A program made the position numbers and the translations under genes. Below the pieces are notes generated by a model. The model was not told where the DNA came from, did not search any database, and saw nothing but the letters and a program-made list of their open reading frames with translations. Shown here one piece after another: positions 33,810 through 43,488 of a stretch of 64,000 bases of DNA (within the stretch, counting starts at the first letter, position 1; every line of letters starts with the position of its first letter). Source of the DNA: CAG-582 sp964636965 (lineage in GTDB: Bacteria > Bacillota_I > Bacilli_A > RF39 > UBA660); the NCBI GenBank assembly GCA_964636965.1, contig CAZWST010000002.1, forward strand, positions 13,781 through 77,780, given 5' to 3'.

Positions 33810-36392
33810 ATGAAAGAGAAAATTATAAATAAATTTAAAAACAATAAACTATACATATGTACATTTTTAATTGCACTAATAGTAATAAGTGTCTTATATA
33901 AATTAAATAATGTAACTCCTTTTGGGAATAGATCTCTTTTATGTGTAGATTTTTATCATCAATATGGCCCAATGATGGGAGAACTTTTCGATAGAATCCA
34001 TAATCATAGTAATTTTATTTATTCATTTAATATGGCAATGGGCTTACCTTTCTTTAGAAATTTCTTAAATTATTTATCAAGTCCTTTTAATATAATAATG
34101 TTACTTTTTACTAAAGAAGGAGTTCTTACATCTTTTTCAGTTATTATTGGTCTTAAAGCAGTTGCTTCTGCAGTATCTTGTGTCTATTACTTAAGTAAAA
34201 AATTTAAAACAAAAGAGTTATTCTTAATACCTCTCAGTATTATTTACGCTTTTCAAGCTTATTTTTCAGCATATTATTGGAATATAATGTGGCTAGATGG
34301 GTTAGTATTCTTACCCTTAATTACTTTAGGTATTGAAAACATAGTTAATAAACAAAAATGGAAAAGTTATACTATCTTATTAAGCATTATGTTAATTGCA
34401 AATTACTTTATTGGTTACATGATTTGTATATTTGCAGTAGTATATTTTTTAATTTATAATACCTATAAAATGAAACTAAAAAAAGGATGTATAAAAGAAG
34501 AAATTACCAAATGGATTAAAAATTCCTTAACATTTGGCTGTGCATCTCTCTTAGGAGGAATGCTCACTTTCTTCTTACTTATTCCAATGTTTTCATCAAT
34601 GTCTTCAATCTCTGCTACTGGTGGAACTATTCCAACAAGTCAATACTATGACTTTGAGCCAATCGACTTTTTAAAAGGACATTTAACAGGCGTTCATACA
34701 ACTGTATTTGCAAGTGATGATATTACTAACCCAAATGTTTCTTGCGGAATATTAAGTATAGCTCTCTTACTTGCTTATTTAATTAACTTAGAAATACCTA
34801 TGAAAAATAAAATTACTTATATAATACTAATAGGTGTTTTAGCTTCCGCTTTCTTTATACCTCAACTTGATTATATACTGCATGCATTCCATGTTCCAAA
34901 TGACTTACCATATAGATATTCATTCCTATATTCATTTGCACTTGTTATAATAGCTGCTTATGGACTTATTAATATAAAGAAAATAAAATTTCCAATACTT
35001 GCTTTAGCATATTTATTTTTAATGATACTTCTTCTATCAATATCTCAAGACGATTGGGCGGATTTATCAACAAATATGATTTATATAAATATGATAATCT
35101 TAACTTTATATTTTATTTTCTATTCTGGAATTTATTTCCTTAATAATATGAAAACATTATTCTATCTAGCCTTATGTGCAGTAGCATGTATCGATGTTAT
35201 AGTTTCTATAAATTATAACTGGGATATAACTCAAGATATGAATCTATTCTATTCAGATTATAATGATACTGTAGCACTTTTAAATGCTGTATCTTCTCAA
35301 GATGACGAATTATTTTATCGAATAGAAAATACCAATATGATGACTCTTAATGATTCAAGTTGGTATAACTATTATGGAGTTACATCATTCTCATCAATGG
35401 CTTATGAATCAATGGCAATATTACAAAATAATTTAGGTATACCAGGGAATGAAATTAATAGTTATTCTTATGTTCAATCTACACCAATATATGACTTAAT
35501 GTTTGATATAAAATATTTCATTGGTGATACAAATGATTATAAAAGATATATTGAAGTTAAAACAATTGAAGAAACAGCTAATGAATTCACTTATAATGTT
35601 GGCTTAGGTTTTGGAGTAAATAAAGATGTAAATAATTGGAATCATTCTCACTCAAATCCATTCATTGTCCAAAATGATTTCATCGAAAAAACTACTGGAA
35701 TAAAAGATGTCCTCAAAGAAGCACACTTAAATAGTGTTGATGAAATCTATAATGATGGTGAAACTTCTATTTTAAAATATAAATTTGAAAACCCAGGAGA
35801 TAATTTATACTATTACTCAAGAGACTACACAGTAGACTCAATGATTGTCGGAGATTGTTTATACTATAAAGATTCTGAAGATATAGATTTCTCACAATAT
35901 CCAGAAGAAGTAAACTATACTTATATGGATTCTTATGAAGAAAGAAAAGTTATTAACATTAATTCAGGAGAAGACGAAATAACTTTTTATGTTATTTATA
36001 AAAATTACTATTCTAAAGGATTTAACCTTTATTACATTGATCATGATAGTTTTAGTAAGTCAGTTTCAATACTTAAAAATAATAAACTAGATATAACATC
36101 ATTTAAAGAACATACAATTGAGGGAAATATTTACTTAGAAGATAACATGGATATATATACATCAATTCCATACGATGAGGGATGGCATGTTTATATAGAT
36201 GGAAAAGAAGCCAAAACTTATGCGTTAGCTGATGCCTTACTTTCAATAAAAGGAGAGAAAGGAAATCACAAAATTAAATTCGTCTATAAAATTCCACATT
36301 TTAAAATCGGCTGCTTATGTTCAATAATTGCATTGCTAATTTTAATAACTCCACCTATAATTAAATATATAAAGAGAAAAAAGACTGATTAA
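33810..36392 (+). CDS. YfhO family membrane protein
   Basis: An 860-residue protein with about twelve to thirteen membrane segments in the first ~480 residues and one at the C-terminus (CSIIALLILITPPII). The N-terminal VDFYHQYGPMMGELFDR and AYYWNIMWLDGLVFLPL motifs are typical of YfhO, a GT-C-fold protein; in B. subtilis YfhO is implicated in lipoteichoic acid glycosylation and in Listeria (GtcA/YfhO) in wall decoration. The large domain before the last helix is outside (YSIPYDEGWHVYIDGKE-like end). AAGGTG precedes the ATG. Confidence 0.92.
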   Translation: MKEKIINKFKNNKLYICTFLIALIVISVLYKLNNVTPFGNRSLLCVDFYHQYGPMMGELFDRIHNHSNFIYSFNMAMGLPFFRNFLNYLSSPFNIIMLLFTKEGVLTSFSVIIGLKAVASAVSCVYYLSKKFKTKELFLIPLSIIYAFQAYFSAYYWNIMWLDGLVFLPLITLGIENIVNKQKWKSYTILLSIMLIANYFIGYMICIFAVVYFLIYNTYKMKLKKGCIKEEITKWIKNSLTFGCASLLGGMLTFFLLIPMFSSMSSISATGGTIPTSQYYDFEPIDFLKGHLTGVHTTVFASDDITNPNVSCGILSIALLLAYLINLEIPMKNKITYIILIGVLASAFFIPQLDYILHAFHVPNDLPYRYSFLYSFALVIIAAYGLINIKKIKFPILALAYLFLMILLLSISQDDWADLSTNMIYINMIILTLYFIFYSGIYFLNNMKTLFYLALCAVACIDVIVSINYNWDITQDMNLFYSDYNDTVALLNAVSSQDDELFYRIENTNMMTLNDSSWYNYYGVTSFSSMAYESMAILQNNLGIPGNEINSYSYVQSTPIYDLMFDIKYFIGDTNDYKRYIEVKTIEETANEFTYNVGLGFGVNKDVNNWNHSHSNPFIVQNDFIEKTTGIKDVLKEAHLNSVDEIYNDGETSILKYKFENPGDNLYYYSRDYTVDSMIVGDCLYYKDSEDIDFSQYPEEVNYTYMDSYEERKVININSGEDEITFYVIYKNYYSKGFNLYYIDHDSFSKSVSILKNNKLDITSFKEHTIEGNIYLEDNMDIYTSIPYDEGWHVYIDGKEAKTYALADALLSIKGEKGNHKIKFVYKIPHFKIGCLCSIIALLILITPPIIKYIKRKKTD

Positions 36393-36403
36393 TCAGTCTT
36401 TTT
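36378..36403. terminator. Palindromic terminator shared by convergent overlapping genes
   Basis: AAAAAGACTGATT and AATCAGTCTTTTT form a perfect 13-bp inverted repeat. The stop codons of the yfhO-like gene (36390-36392) and the lipid kinase gene (36391-36389) both lie at its centre and overlap each other. Confidence 0.85.
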
Positions 36404-37318
36404 ATTTACAAACAACTTACGTATATTAGATTTAGGAATTAATATTTGAACATTTATTTCGTTTTTAATATCAAATATTTTTGTTCTAATTTCAAGCTTT
36501 TCACCATCTACACACCAAGCATTTCTCGGATACTTTTCAAATTTAATTTTAATATGATCAGTTCTATAAGATTCAAAACCATCTACATGCTCTGCATCTG
36601 TCGCTATTAACATTGCCATTGCTCTTAGAATATCTATTTTTCTTGTGTAAGTACAAAATAGAACTTCAAAAGTATCATCATCTAATTTAACATCTTTATA
36701 GAAGTTATTAAATCCAGCAATACGGGTTGCAGAAGAAATAAGCATAAAAGAATATAATCCATTTTTCTTTTCACCATTTACTTCATACTCTATCATATAG
36801 TTTTTTGTACGAGAAAAGAAGTCTCTTGCTCCACCCAATATATATGCTAAATGTCCATACTTCTTTTTTAAATCTCTTGGAGTGTCATATGGAATATTCA
36901 TAAATTTTCCAAATCCAGCGACATATACAAATGGTCTTCCATTTATTAGAGGTATATCCATTCCTCTTACTTCTCCAGTTAAGCATAGATGAATATTTTT
37001 TTCGATATCTTTTCCATAGCCAAACATTACCCCAACATCATTAGTTGTACCAACTGGAATATGTGCAAGAACCAATCTTTTTTTACGGGATAAATTTCCA
37101 TGAACTATTTCATTAAAAGTACCGTCTCCACCCATAGAAATAACTAAATCAACATACCCAATATGGCTTACAATTTCTTTAGCATGTCCTCTGTATTCTG
37201 TACCAATAAAAGACACTGAATAGCCATAGTTTTCAATAATTGATTTATACTTTTTTATGTTTCTCTTTTTTATCGTATGCCCGCTATTGGGGTTATAAAT
37301 AACTACACAGGTCTTCAT
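36389..37318 (-). CDS. Diacylglycerol/lipid kinase (DagK/YegS family)
   Basis: A 309-residue lipid kinase. N-terminal IYNPNSGHTIKKR and catalytic GGDGTFNEIVHG (nucleotide-binding loop), then the beta-rich C-terminal domain with AGFGKFMNIPYDTP. It likely phosphorylates diacylglycerol, recycling it after lipoteichoic acid synthesis, which fits its convergent neighbour YfhO; this link is inference. GAAAGGAAAG precedes the start. Confidence 0.92.
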   Translation of the reverse strand: MKTCVVIYNPNSGHTIKKRNIKKYKSIIENYGYSVSFIGTEYRGHAKEIVSHIGYVDLVISMGGDGTFNEIVHGNLSRKKRLVLAHIPVGTTNDVGVMFGYGKDIEKNIHLCLTGEVRGMDIPLINGRPFVYVAGFGKFMNIPYDTPRDLKKKYGHLAYILGGARDFFSRTKNYMIEYEVNGEKKNGLYSFMLISSATRIAGFNNFYKDVKLDDDTFEVLFCTYTRKIDILRAMAMLIATDAEHVDGFESYRTDHIKIKFEKYPRNAWCVDGEKLEIRTKIFDIKNEINVQILIPKSNIRKLFVNKKTD

Positions 37319-37370
37319 AAATACTTTCCTTTCACAAGAGATTATAGTCTAAGCACATTTTTTTGTCAAT

Positions 37371-38258
37371 TTAGATATTCTCTTTTAAGAGTTCTATTAA
37401 TTTATTTGTAGCAAAAGAAGGAATAATATCATTCTTAGTAATCAAACCAATATATCTACTAGGAATTTTAGGATTAGTTTTAACTTCTATTAGTTCACCA
37501 CTTTTAAGTTCATCCTTAACGAATTCCTTAACTACGTATCCAACACCAAAACCAATCTTTGTCATATCTTGAACCAAACCATAACTAGCTAGAGTCATTT
37601 CTGGTTCTAAATACACATCATATTGGCTAACTATCGAATCTAAATAATCTCTCGTATTTGTGCCCTTAGGTTGCAAAATCAAAGATAATTTATTTAAATC
37701 TTTTAAATCTATAATCTTACTTTCTAATTTATAGTTTTTATTAACTACAAAAATATCTTGTATTTTCTTTAAATTATAAACATCTGTATCTTTATACCTT
37801 TTAACTGGTAAATTAGCAATAACTAAATCAATTAATCCATTCCTTAGCTGAGGTATTAATTCAGAAGCTTTGTTAGTATAAATTTCTATTTTAATATTTG
37901 GATAATTATTATGAAATTCTTCTAAATATGGAAGTAAATATTCTTTTACTAAAGTTCTTGAAATACCAATACGTATAAGTCCAGTATTAAGATTAATCAT
38001 GTCAGTAAACTTATTTTCAGCATTCCTAATATGTTCAATTGCAAGTTTTATATAGTTATGTAATTCCTTACCTTCCTCTGTTAACGTAACACCTCTTTTT
38101 GTTCTAACAAATAAAGCACCACCCAATTGACTTTCCAAAGATTTAATTGACTTAGAAACCGCAGGTTGAGATATATGAAGTTTTTCAGCTGCTGCTGTAA
38201 TATTCTCCGTATTAGCAACCTCATTAAATACACGATAAAGTTCAAAATCGATATTCAT
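37371..38258 (-). CDS. LysR family transcriptional regulator
   Basis: A 295-residue LysR regulator: HTH ENITAAAEKLHISQPAVSKSIKSLESQLGG and effector domain (GLIRIGISRTLVKEYLLPYLEEF, LIDLVIANLP, VGYVVKEF). The start at 38258 has AGGAG upstream. It is close in sequence to the LysR at 14,319-15,203. It is divergent from the Nudix-PHP fusion gene 122 bases away, which it may control. Confidence 0.95.
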   Translation of the reverse strand: MNIDFELYRVFNEVANTENITAAAEKLHISQPAVSKSIKSLESQLGGALFVRTKRGVTLTEEGKELHNYIKLAIEHIRNAENKFTDMINLNTGLIRIGISRTLVKEYLLPYLEEFHNNYPNIKIEIYTNKASELIPQLRNGLIDLVIANLPVKRYKDTDVYNLKKIQDIFVVNKNYKLESKIIDLKDLNKLSLILQPKGTNTRDYLDSIVSQYDVYLEPEMTLASYGLVQDMTKIGFGVGYVVKEFVKDELKSGELIEVKTNPKIPSRYIGLITKNDIIPSFATNKLIELLKENI

Positions 38259-38380
38259 TTCAATACTCCTATCTAATATAACTAACAATTATGTCAGCCA
38301 TTACAAATATATATTTTTATTATATCATAAAATTTGGTATATTGAAAATGCAAGAGATATAAAGGAAGTAAGGTGTAATT

Positions 38381-39724
38381 ATGGTAATTAATGTTGGTGA
38401 CATAATAAAATATGACAGAGTCACAAAAAAAGCAAGATTAGTATCGATTAAAGATAATAAAATCTTAATAGCGAACTATAATGGTTACTTTATGTTGCCA
38501 GGAGGAAAAGTTGATGGAGAAGAAACTTTCGAAGAAACTTTAAAAAGAGAGATTGAGGAAGAATTAGGAATATCATTACATAATGTAAATGAATTAGTAA
38601 CTGTTAATACATATGCTAAAAATTATTCGAGTAGACTTGATGATAAAGTTCTAGATAAGAAAATTCAGACTGTTTATTTCACAACAGAAGAAGAAATTGA
38701 CATAAATATAAAAAGAAAAAAACTCTCAGAAAAGGAAAAAGAAGGAAGATTTATTATTGGTTATATAGATATAAATGAACTAATTGATAAAATCCAAAAA
38801 GCTGATTTAAACGATAAACAAAGAATATATGCAAATGAAGTACTAAATGTAATAAACTTTTATTTAAAAAATGATAGACTTATAGATTTGCATACTCATA
38901 CAAATAACTCAGATGGACAATATTCCCCAAATGAAGTAATTGAAAAAGCTATAAACAAAAATATTAAAGCAATCGCGATTACTGATCATGATACAGTAAA
39001 AGGATTAAGTAACATTAACTATGACGATGAACGAATTAAAATAATTCCCGGAATTGAAATATCAGTAAAAAGGGAAAAAGGAAGAATGCATATTTTAGGA
39101 CTTGGAATTGATTATAAAAATGAAAGTCTGCTTAATTTCTTAAAAGAGATGAAAGAAATAAACAAATATAATTTAATGAATATAATAAATTATTTATTAA
39201 ATAATGGAATATATTTTAATCGAGAAGATATAGATAATATTATGCATTTAGATAAAAATGTTGGAAGACCAGATGTTGCTAAACTTCTAATAAAAGAAGG
39301 ATATGTAGAAGGTGTTCAAGAAGCATTTGATAAATATTTAATCGAAGCATTTATTAATTCAAGACATTTAAATAAAGGTCATAATTATAATGATGTATTA
39401 AAAGTCATTACAGAAGCCCAAGGTATTCCTGTACTTGCACATCCAAATTCACTAGAACTTTCACATAAAGACTTTGAAGAGTTAATTGATGACATGGTTA
39501 AAAATAATTTAAAAGGATTAGAAATATTTCATCCAAATTTAAGTGAAGAAGAAAGAGAATACTATAAAGGTGTTGCAGACTACTATAACTTATTTATATC
39601 AGGTGGTACAGATTATCACGGAGAAAAAGTTAAACCAACTATTGATCTAGGAACAGGAAATGATAACATTTATATTACTGAATTACCAATATTAAGAGAA
39701 CTATCAAAAAGAACTTATAAATAA
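38381..39724 (+). CDS. Nudix hydrolase-PHP phosphoesterase fusion
   Basis: A 447-residue two-domain protein. Residues 1-160 are a Nudix hydrolase with a perfect box (G42, E48, R56-E57 to E60-E61-L-G63). Residues 165-447 are a PHP-domain phosphoesterase of the TrpH/YciV type: IDLHTHTNNSDG (His171, His173, Asp178), TDHD 201-204, GIEIS, VLAHPNS and GGTDYHG. A nucleotide derivative hydrolysed by one domain may be further dephosphorylated by the other; TrpH-like enzymes cleave 3',5'-bisphosphate nucleotides or short RNA. The substrate is unknown. The LysR gene is divergent. Confidence 0.92.
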   Translation: MVINVGDIIKYDRVTKKARLVSIKDNKILIANYNGYFMLPGGKVDGEETFEETLKREIEEELGISLHNVNELVTVNTYAKNYSSRLDDKVLDKKIQTVYFTTEEEIDINIKRKKLSEKEKEGRFIIGYIDINELIDKIQKADLNDKQRIYANEVLNVINFYLKNDRLIDLHTHTNNSDGQYSPNEVIEKAINKNIKAIAITDHDTVKGLSNINYDDERIKIIPGIEISVKREKGRMHILGLGIDYKNESLLNFLKEMKEINKYNLMNIINYLLNNGIYFNREDIDNIMHLDKNVGRPDVAKLLIKEGYVEGVQEAFDKYLIEAFINSRHLNKGHNYNDVLKVITEAQGIPVLAHPNSLELSHKDFEELIDDMVKNNLKGLEIFHPNLSEEEREYYKGVADYYNLFISGGTDYHGEKVKPTIDLGTGNDNIYITELPILRELSKRTYK

Positions 39725-39737
39725 ATAAGTTCTTTTT
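39708..39737 (+). terminator. Intrinsic terminator after the Nudix-PHP gene
   Basis: AAAGAACTTAT and ATAAGTTCTTT form an 11-bp stem with a six-base loop, followed by T. It overlaps the last codons. Confidence 0.8.
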
Positions 39738-39782
39738 TTCTATATTTTTAATAGACTATAATATAAATATAAAAATAATTCA

Positions 39783-39811
39783 TTGACAAGAAGAAGTTAT
39801 TAATGTACAAT
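39783..39811 (+). promoter_or_regulatory. Promoter of the tRNA-Cys gene
   Basis: TTGACA (39783-39788), 17-base spacer, TACAAT (39806-39811): a near-consensus vegetative promoter 36 bases upstream of the mature tRNA. Confidence 0.85.
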
Positions 39812-39847
39812 TAAAAAGTGAAAAACGAAATAATATAGTTAATGAAT

Positions 39848-39921
39848 GGGTCTATAGCCAAGTGGTAAGGCATGGGACTGCAACTCCCTGATCGTTGGTT
39901 CAAATCCGACTAGGCCCTCCA
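39848..39921 (+). tRNA. tRNA-Cys (GCA)
   Basis: A 74-base cloverleaf with encoded CCA. Acceptor GGGUCUA pairs with UAGGCCC (one U-G); D-arm GCC...GGC; anticodon loop CUGCAAC gives GCA, which reads Cys codons; T-arm GUUGG UUCAAAU CCGAC; discriminator U, as expected for tRNA-Cys. The top pair of the anticodon stem is a U-U mismatch. Own promoter and terminator, not in an array. Confidence 0.96.
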
Positions 39922-39931
39922 AATAAAAATT

Positions 39932-39953
39932 CGCCCGTTTTATGGGCTTTTTT
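39932..39953 (+). terminator. Intrinsic terminator after tRNA-Cys
   Basis: GCCC and GGGC stem with a short T-rich loop, followed by six T. Confidence 0.8.
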
Positions 39954-40030
39954 ATTTCTTAAAAAGTTAAAAAACAAACAATAATTGAGACTTAAACTAT
40001 TTGTCCAATAATATATGACTGTTGGTAGAG

Positions 40031-40627
40031 TTATTGTGTAACTCCTTTATAAAAGTCTTTTATTTTAATATTTATTATTTTTATTTTTCCATAATGTATA
40101 GTATATTTATTGTTTTCCATCTGTCCTCTTGTATAGATACTATATCCTAGTCCAATAAATTTTTTTTCAATATAAGCAGCATTGTCATTTTGAATTTTAT
40201 TAGATTTAGTTGTAATTGAAAATATAGGTTCTGAAAAATATTTAGTAACACAAATATAATCAATTACATAAAAAGATATCCAAGCAATAAAAATACACAA
40301 TATAACTTTTATCCATTTTGGAATTGTAAATTTTTTTTGAAATATTGATTTTGATTTTCTTAGTGTTTCAACTACTATTTCATTTTCACTCAAAATGTTT
40401 TTTGAATTAATATCAGTATTCCGTTCTCCTTTAAGTAGTTCTAAAACTGATATAGAAAATAATTCTGCTATGGGAATCAATAACTCTATGTCAGGAAAAC
40501 TTAGACCACGCTCCCATTTACTAACTGCTTTGTCGGTTACATAAATCTTATCGGCGAATTCCTGTTGTGTCCATCCTTTTTCTTTTCTTAATTGAAGAAT
40601 AAGACTACCGAATTTTTTATTATCCAT
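40031..40627 (-). CDS. XRE family regulator with C-terminal membrane segment
   Basis: A 198-residue protein. Residues 1-65 are a Cro/CI-type HTH (LRKEKGWTQQEFADKIYVTDKAVSKWERG), a form common in Bacillota. A single membrane segment lies at about 107-128 (VILCIFIAWISFYVIDYI), followed by a ~70-residue outside domain. It may sense an envelope signal and regulate a nearby gene. AAAGGAATG precedes the start. Confidence 0.9.
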   Translation of the reverse strand: MDNKKFGSLILQLRKEKGWTQQEFADKIYVTDKAVSKWERGLSFPDIELLIPIAELFSISVLELLKGERNTDINSKNILSENEIVVETLRKSKSIFQKKFTIPKWIKVILCIFIAWISFYVIDYICVTKYFSEPIFSITTKSNKIQNDNAAYIEKKFIGLGYSIYTRGQMENNKYTIHYGKIKIINIKIKDFYKGVTQ

Positions 40628-40703
40628 AAATTCATTCCTTTCTTTAAATTTATTATACTATATAAACAACAAAAAATTTCTCTACTTTCAGTTTATTTTA
40701 TAA

Positions 40704-40790
40704 AATAAGAATGACGATGATATAGACGATAATGAAGAAAGTCAAAATGTTAAAATTGAATCATTAAAGAAGTTTAGCAAAAATGAATAA
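40704..40790 (+). pseudogene. Short coding-like remnant, C-terminal tail of a lost gene
   Basis: In the 276-base gap 40,628-40,903 a 28-codon open stretch ends in TAA and reads as an acidic then basic protein tail (NDDDIDDNEESQNVKIESL). It has no ATG in frame, no ribosome site, and a stop just upstream. Coding-like composition suggests decay, but the stretch is short. The rest of the gap shows only AT-rich sequence and the promoter region of the following Nudix gene. Confidence 0.25.
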
Positions 40791-40903
40791 ATTAAAATTC
40801 TAAAAGAAAAGTATATTTCAATACAAAGGTTTTAATTTTCTTGAATAAAATTTAATTCAATATGCCAAGAATTATGATAAAATATTATTAGATTGGTGAT
40901 TTT

Positions 40904-41428
40904 ATGGAACTTATAGATATTGTAGATAAAAATGGAATTCCAACTGGTGAAGTAATGGATAAAGATGATGTTCATAACAAAAATTTTTTACATAACGAAA
41001 TTGGAGTATTTATAATAAATAATAATGGAGAGATTTTATTAGAGAAAAGAAGTCCTAACAAAAGATATAGTCCAAACAAATGGGGATTATGTGCTGGACA
41101 TGTTGATACGGGTGAAACATTAATAGAAGCAGCTATTAGAGAAATACATGAGGAAATTGGAATTGATGTTTTAGAAAGTGATCTAACACCTTTTGGAAAC
41201 TTTGAAACATTTATAGACGATACTAACTCACATTTAACTCATTTTTATTATCTAAAATGTAATAAAAAAGCTTCCGAGTTTATTACCCAAAAAGAAGAAT
41301 TAACCGAAGTTAAATGGTTTAAAATAGATGATATTATAAACATGATAAACAATAATGATACATCAACTGTATTTACTTCATCCCGTTTAAACTTATTTGA
41401 AGAATTAAAAAATATCACTTTAAAATAG
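40904..41428 (+). CDS. Nudix hydrolase (IPP isomerase-like subgroup)
   Basis: A 174-residue Nudix protein. The N-terminus ELIDIVDKNGIPTGEVMDKDDVH and EKRSPNKRYSPNKWGLCAGHVDTGE are typical of the IDI-like/YfcD Nudix subgroup; the box GHVDTGETLIEAAIREIHEEIG is intact. The substrate of this subgroup is not certain and true isopentenyl isomerase activity is not assumed. GGTGA precedes the ATG. Single gene. Confidence 0.92.
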   Translation: MELIDIVDKNGIPTGEVMDKDDVHNKNFLHNEIGVFIINNNGEILLEKRSPNKRYSPNKWGLCAGHVDTGETLIEAAIREIHEEIGIDVLESDLTPFGNFETFIDDTNSHLTHFYYLKCNKKASEFITQKEELTEVKWFKIDDIINMINNNDTSTVFTSSRLNLFEELKNITLK

Positions 41429-41442
41429 AAGTGATATTTTTT
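41411..41442 (+). terminator. Intrinsic terminator after the Nudix gene
   Basis: AATATCACTT and AAGTGATATT stem with an eight-base loop, then T run. It touches the stop of the convergent membrane gene. Confidence 0.85.
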
Positions 41443-43051
41443 ATGTTAAACTCTTATTTAATAAAGGTACTTCAAACTTATTATCTCTAAATTCAAATAG
41501 TAATGATATGGAAGATGCATTAACTAAATTTCTATCCATCGTGATAAATATCTTACCTTCAACATCACTATTGGCAACAACATTAGCTTTAATGCTATAG
41601 TCCCTATTAAATACTTTATATTTTACAGTACAATAATTTTCAAATATTTTATTATAAGTATTAAATGTTTTAGTAAATTTAGCATCATCATACATTGTTC
41701 CCTTATAATCAATTACTAGCATAGTTTCGCTATTGGATCTAACAGGTCTAATCACATTTGATAAAGGATTACAGGCATTTAAACTTTTACAAACAATATA
41801 TCTATTATCAAATGAATCAAGAATAGAATATCCTGTAATAGTTAAATTGAAAGGATTTTGCGATACAACATTTGTATTAATTGTTTCATTTATATTAGTT
41901 TTAATTAACGTTGAATCCTTATCAACTTCTGTCGTACTCACATCAAATTTTCTATATTTTGTTAAAACCTTACTTCCTGATGTATCAAGTCCATATTGAA
42001 CTCGTAATGCAAAGTTTCTAGTATTCGTACTTCTTGGAATTTCAAAAGCAATTGTTGCGTCTTTACTTACCTGTGGAAAAAGCAAATCGCCTTCATTATA
42101 TGGAGATCCAAAATCATAAAACTTTTGATTTCGCGTTAATACCGGATAATAAACAAGACTCCCGTTAGCTAATGTAATATTATCCAAATTTAAAGTTTTA
42201 TTCTCAGTAGTGTTATTATATAAAGTCAAATCAACTACAACATATTTATAAATATCACTTAGTTCTATTCCATTAAAATCCTTAGTAGTCACATAACTAT
42301 CTCTTACTGTATAAGCTATTCCATCAATTATATTTGTTTCTTCCTTTGAAGTTTTCTTTAAATAAGTATTGTAATAATATACTCCGTATCCTGCAAAAAA
42401 TAATAAGACGCCGCAAGCAAAAATACTAATACTAAATTTATTTTCAAGCACATAATATTTAAGTTCCCTTATCGTCCTTCTAATAAATCTAAAATATTTA
42501 TAATTATTTTGCCCTATTAATACTTCAAATTCTGCAGAATCAACATCAGCAATCTCTAACTCCTCAACATCTTTACTAAAATTAAATTGTTTTAAATTAA
42601 ATCCAATACCTCGAATAAAACAAATCCCCATTAAAAAATAATTGGGAAGTAAACATATTGTTGATATATCTCTACCTAATATTAATTTATCAGACTCAAC
42701 AACATTCTCTTGTAAAACTCCAAGTAGATTAAATTCATAGTAGAATAAAAATATTTGAACTATTCCATAAATAATTAAAAATAAATATAACTTAGTTGGT
42801 TTTTTCTTTTCCCTTAGTAACCAAAACACTACTCCTGAAAGAAATAAAAAAATTAACAAAATATAATATACACTTTTATTTATGTAAGCATCAGCACCAG
42901 CATAAATAAAAGTACTACTAGCTTGAAGAGATGCAAATAATTTATTTATATCTCTTGCTATCATTAAAAGGTAAGCTAAACAAGCAAGCATCATTAAATG
43001 AATTAATCTAAAATGCTTAATAATAAACGCATAAGGTTTTTTTAAAATCAT
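41441..43051 (-). CDS. Hypothetical membrane protein with outside Ig-like domains
   Basis: A 536-residue protein with about four membrane segments in the first 160 residues and a fifth near 205-225, then a ~300-residue beta-rich domain presumably outside. One part (YKYVVVDLTLYNNTTENKTLNLDNITLANG) resembles DUF4352-like Ig folds. Residues 161-200 between helices are cytosolic. AGGAGG-like sequence before the ATG at 43051. Function unknown. Confidence 0.8.
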   Translation of the reverse strand: MILKKPYAFIIKHFRLIHLMMLACLAYLLMIARDINKLFASLQASSTFIYAGADAYINKSVYYILLIFLFLSGVVFWLLREKKKPTKLYLFLIIYGIVQIFLFYYEFNLLGVLQENVVESDKLILGRDISTICLLPNYFLMGICFIRGIGFNLKQFNFSKDVEELEIADVDSAEFEVLIGQNNYKYFRFIRRTIRELKYYVLENKFSISIFACGVLLFFAGYGVYYYNTYLKKTSKEETNIIDGIAYTVRDSYVTTKDFNGIELSDIYKYVVVDLTLYNNTTENKTLNLDNITLANGSLVYYPVLTRNQKFYDFGSPYNEGDLLFPQVSKDATIAFEIPRSTNTRNFALRVQYGLDTSGSKVLTKYRKFDVSTTEVDKDSTLIKTNINETINTNVVSQNPFNLTITGYSILDSFDNRYIVCKSLNACNPLSNVIRPVRSNSETMLVIDYKGTMYDDAKFTKTFNTYNKIFENYCTVKYKVFNRDYSIKANVVANSDVEGKIFITMDRNLVNASSISLLFEFRDNKFEVPLLNKSLT

Positions 43052-43117
43052 TAAATGACACCTCCCTATTATTCACATAAATTATAACATAAAAAAAAGA
43101 AAAAATATATTACTACA

Positions 43118-43441
43118 TTAATTCTTTTTATTTACGAGCATCTGTCCTTCAAGCAAATAAATTGTCTTATTATCATCTAATAATTTTTTAGTTGATACAT
43201 TAAATGTCTTACTTACCATATCAATAGTATCACCATCTTTAGTTATATAATAACTATAGCTTTTATTAGGAACTAATAATACTTGTCCAGGATATATATA
43301 ATCATTTAGATCAAGCCCATTTAAACTAGCTAATAAATTTGGATTAATATTATACTTTTTACTTATTTGGTAAAGATTATCTCCTTTATCAATTGTATAA
43401 TAATCAAAGTAGGTTTCTTTATTTAAATCTCTAAAATACAT
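43118..43441 (-). CDS. Small protein with two LysM domains
   Basis: A 107-residue protein made of two LysM repeats (residues about 15-62: YTIDKGDNLYQISKKYNINPNLLASLNG; 66-107: YYITKDGDTIDMVSKTFNVSTKKLL), which bind peptidoglycan or chitin-like glycans. There is no signal peptide; spore-coat LysM proteins such as SafA also lack one, but this is only a possibility. ATG 43441 has AGGAG 8 bases upstream, preferred to a GTG nine bases earlier. Confidence 0.85.
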   Translation of the reverse strand: MYFRDLNKETYFDYYTIDKGDNLYQISKKYNINPNLLASLNGLDLNDYIYPGQVLLVPNKSYSYYITKDGDTIDMVSKTFNVSTKKLLDDNKTIYLLEGQMLVNKKN

Positions 43442-43488
43442 ACACTTCACTCCTACTATAGAGTATGTATTTTTGACTAATATGTTAA

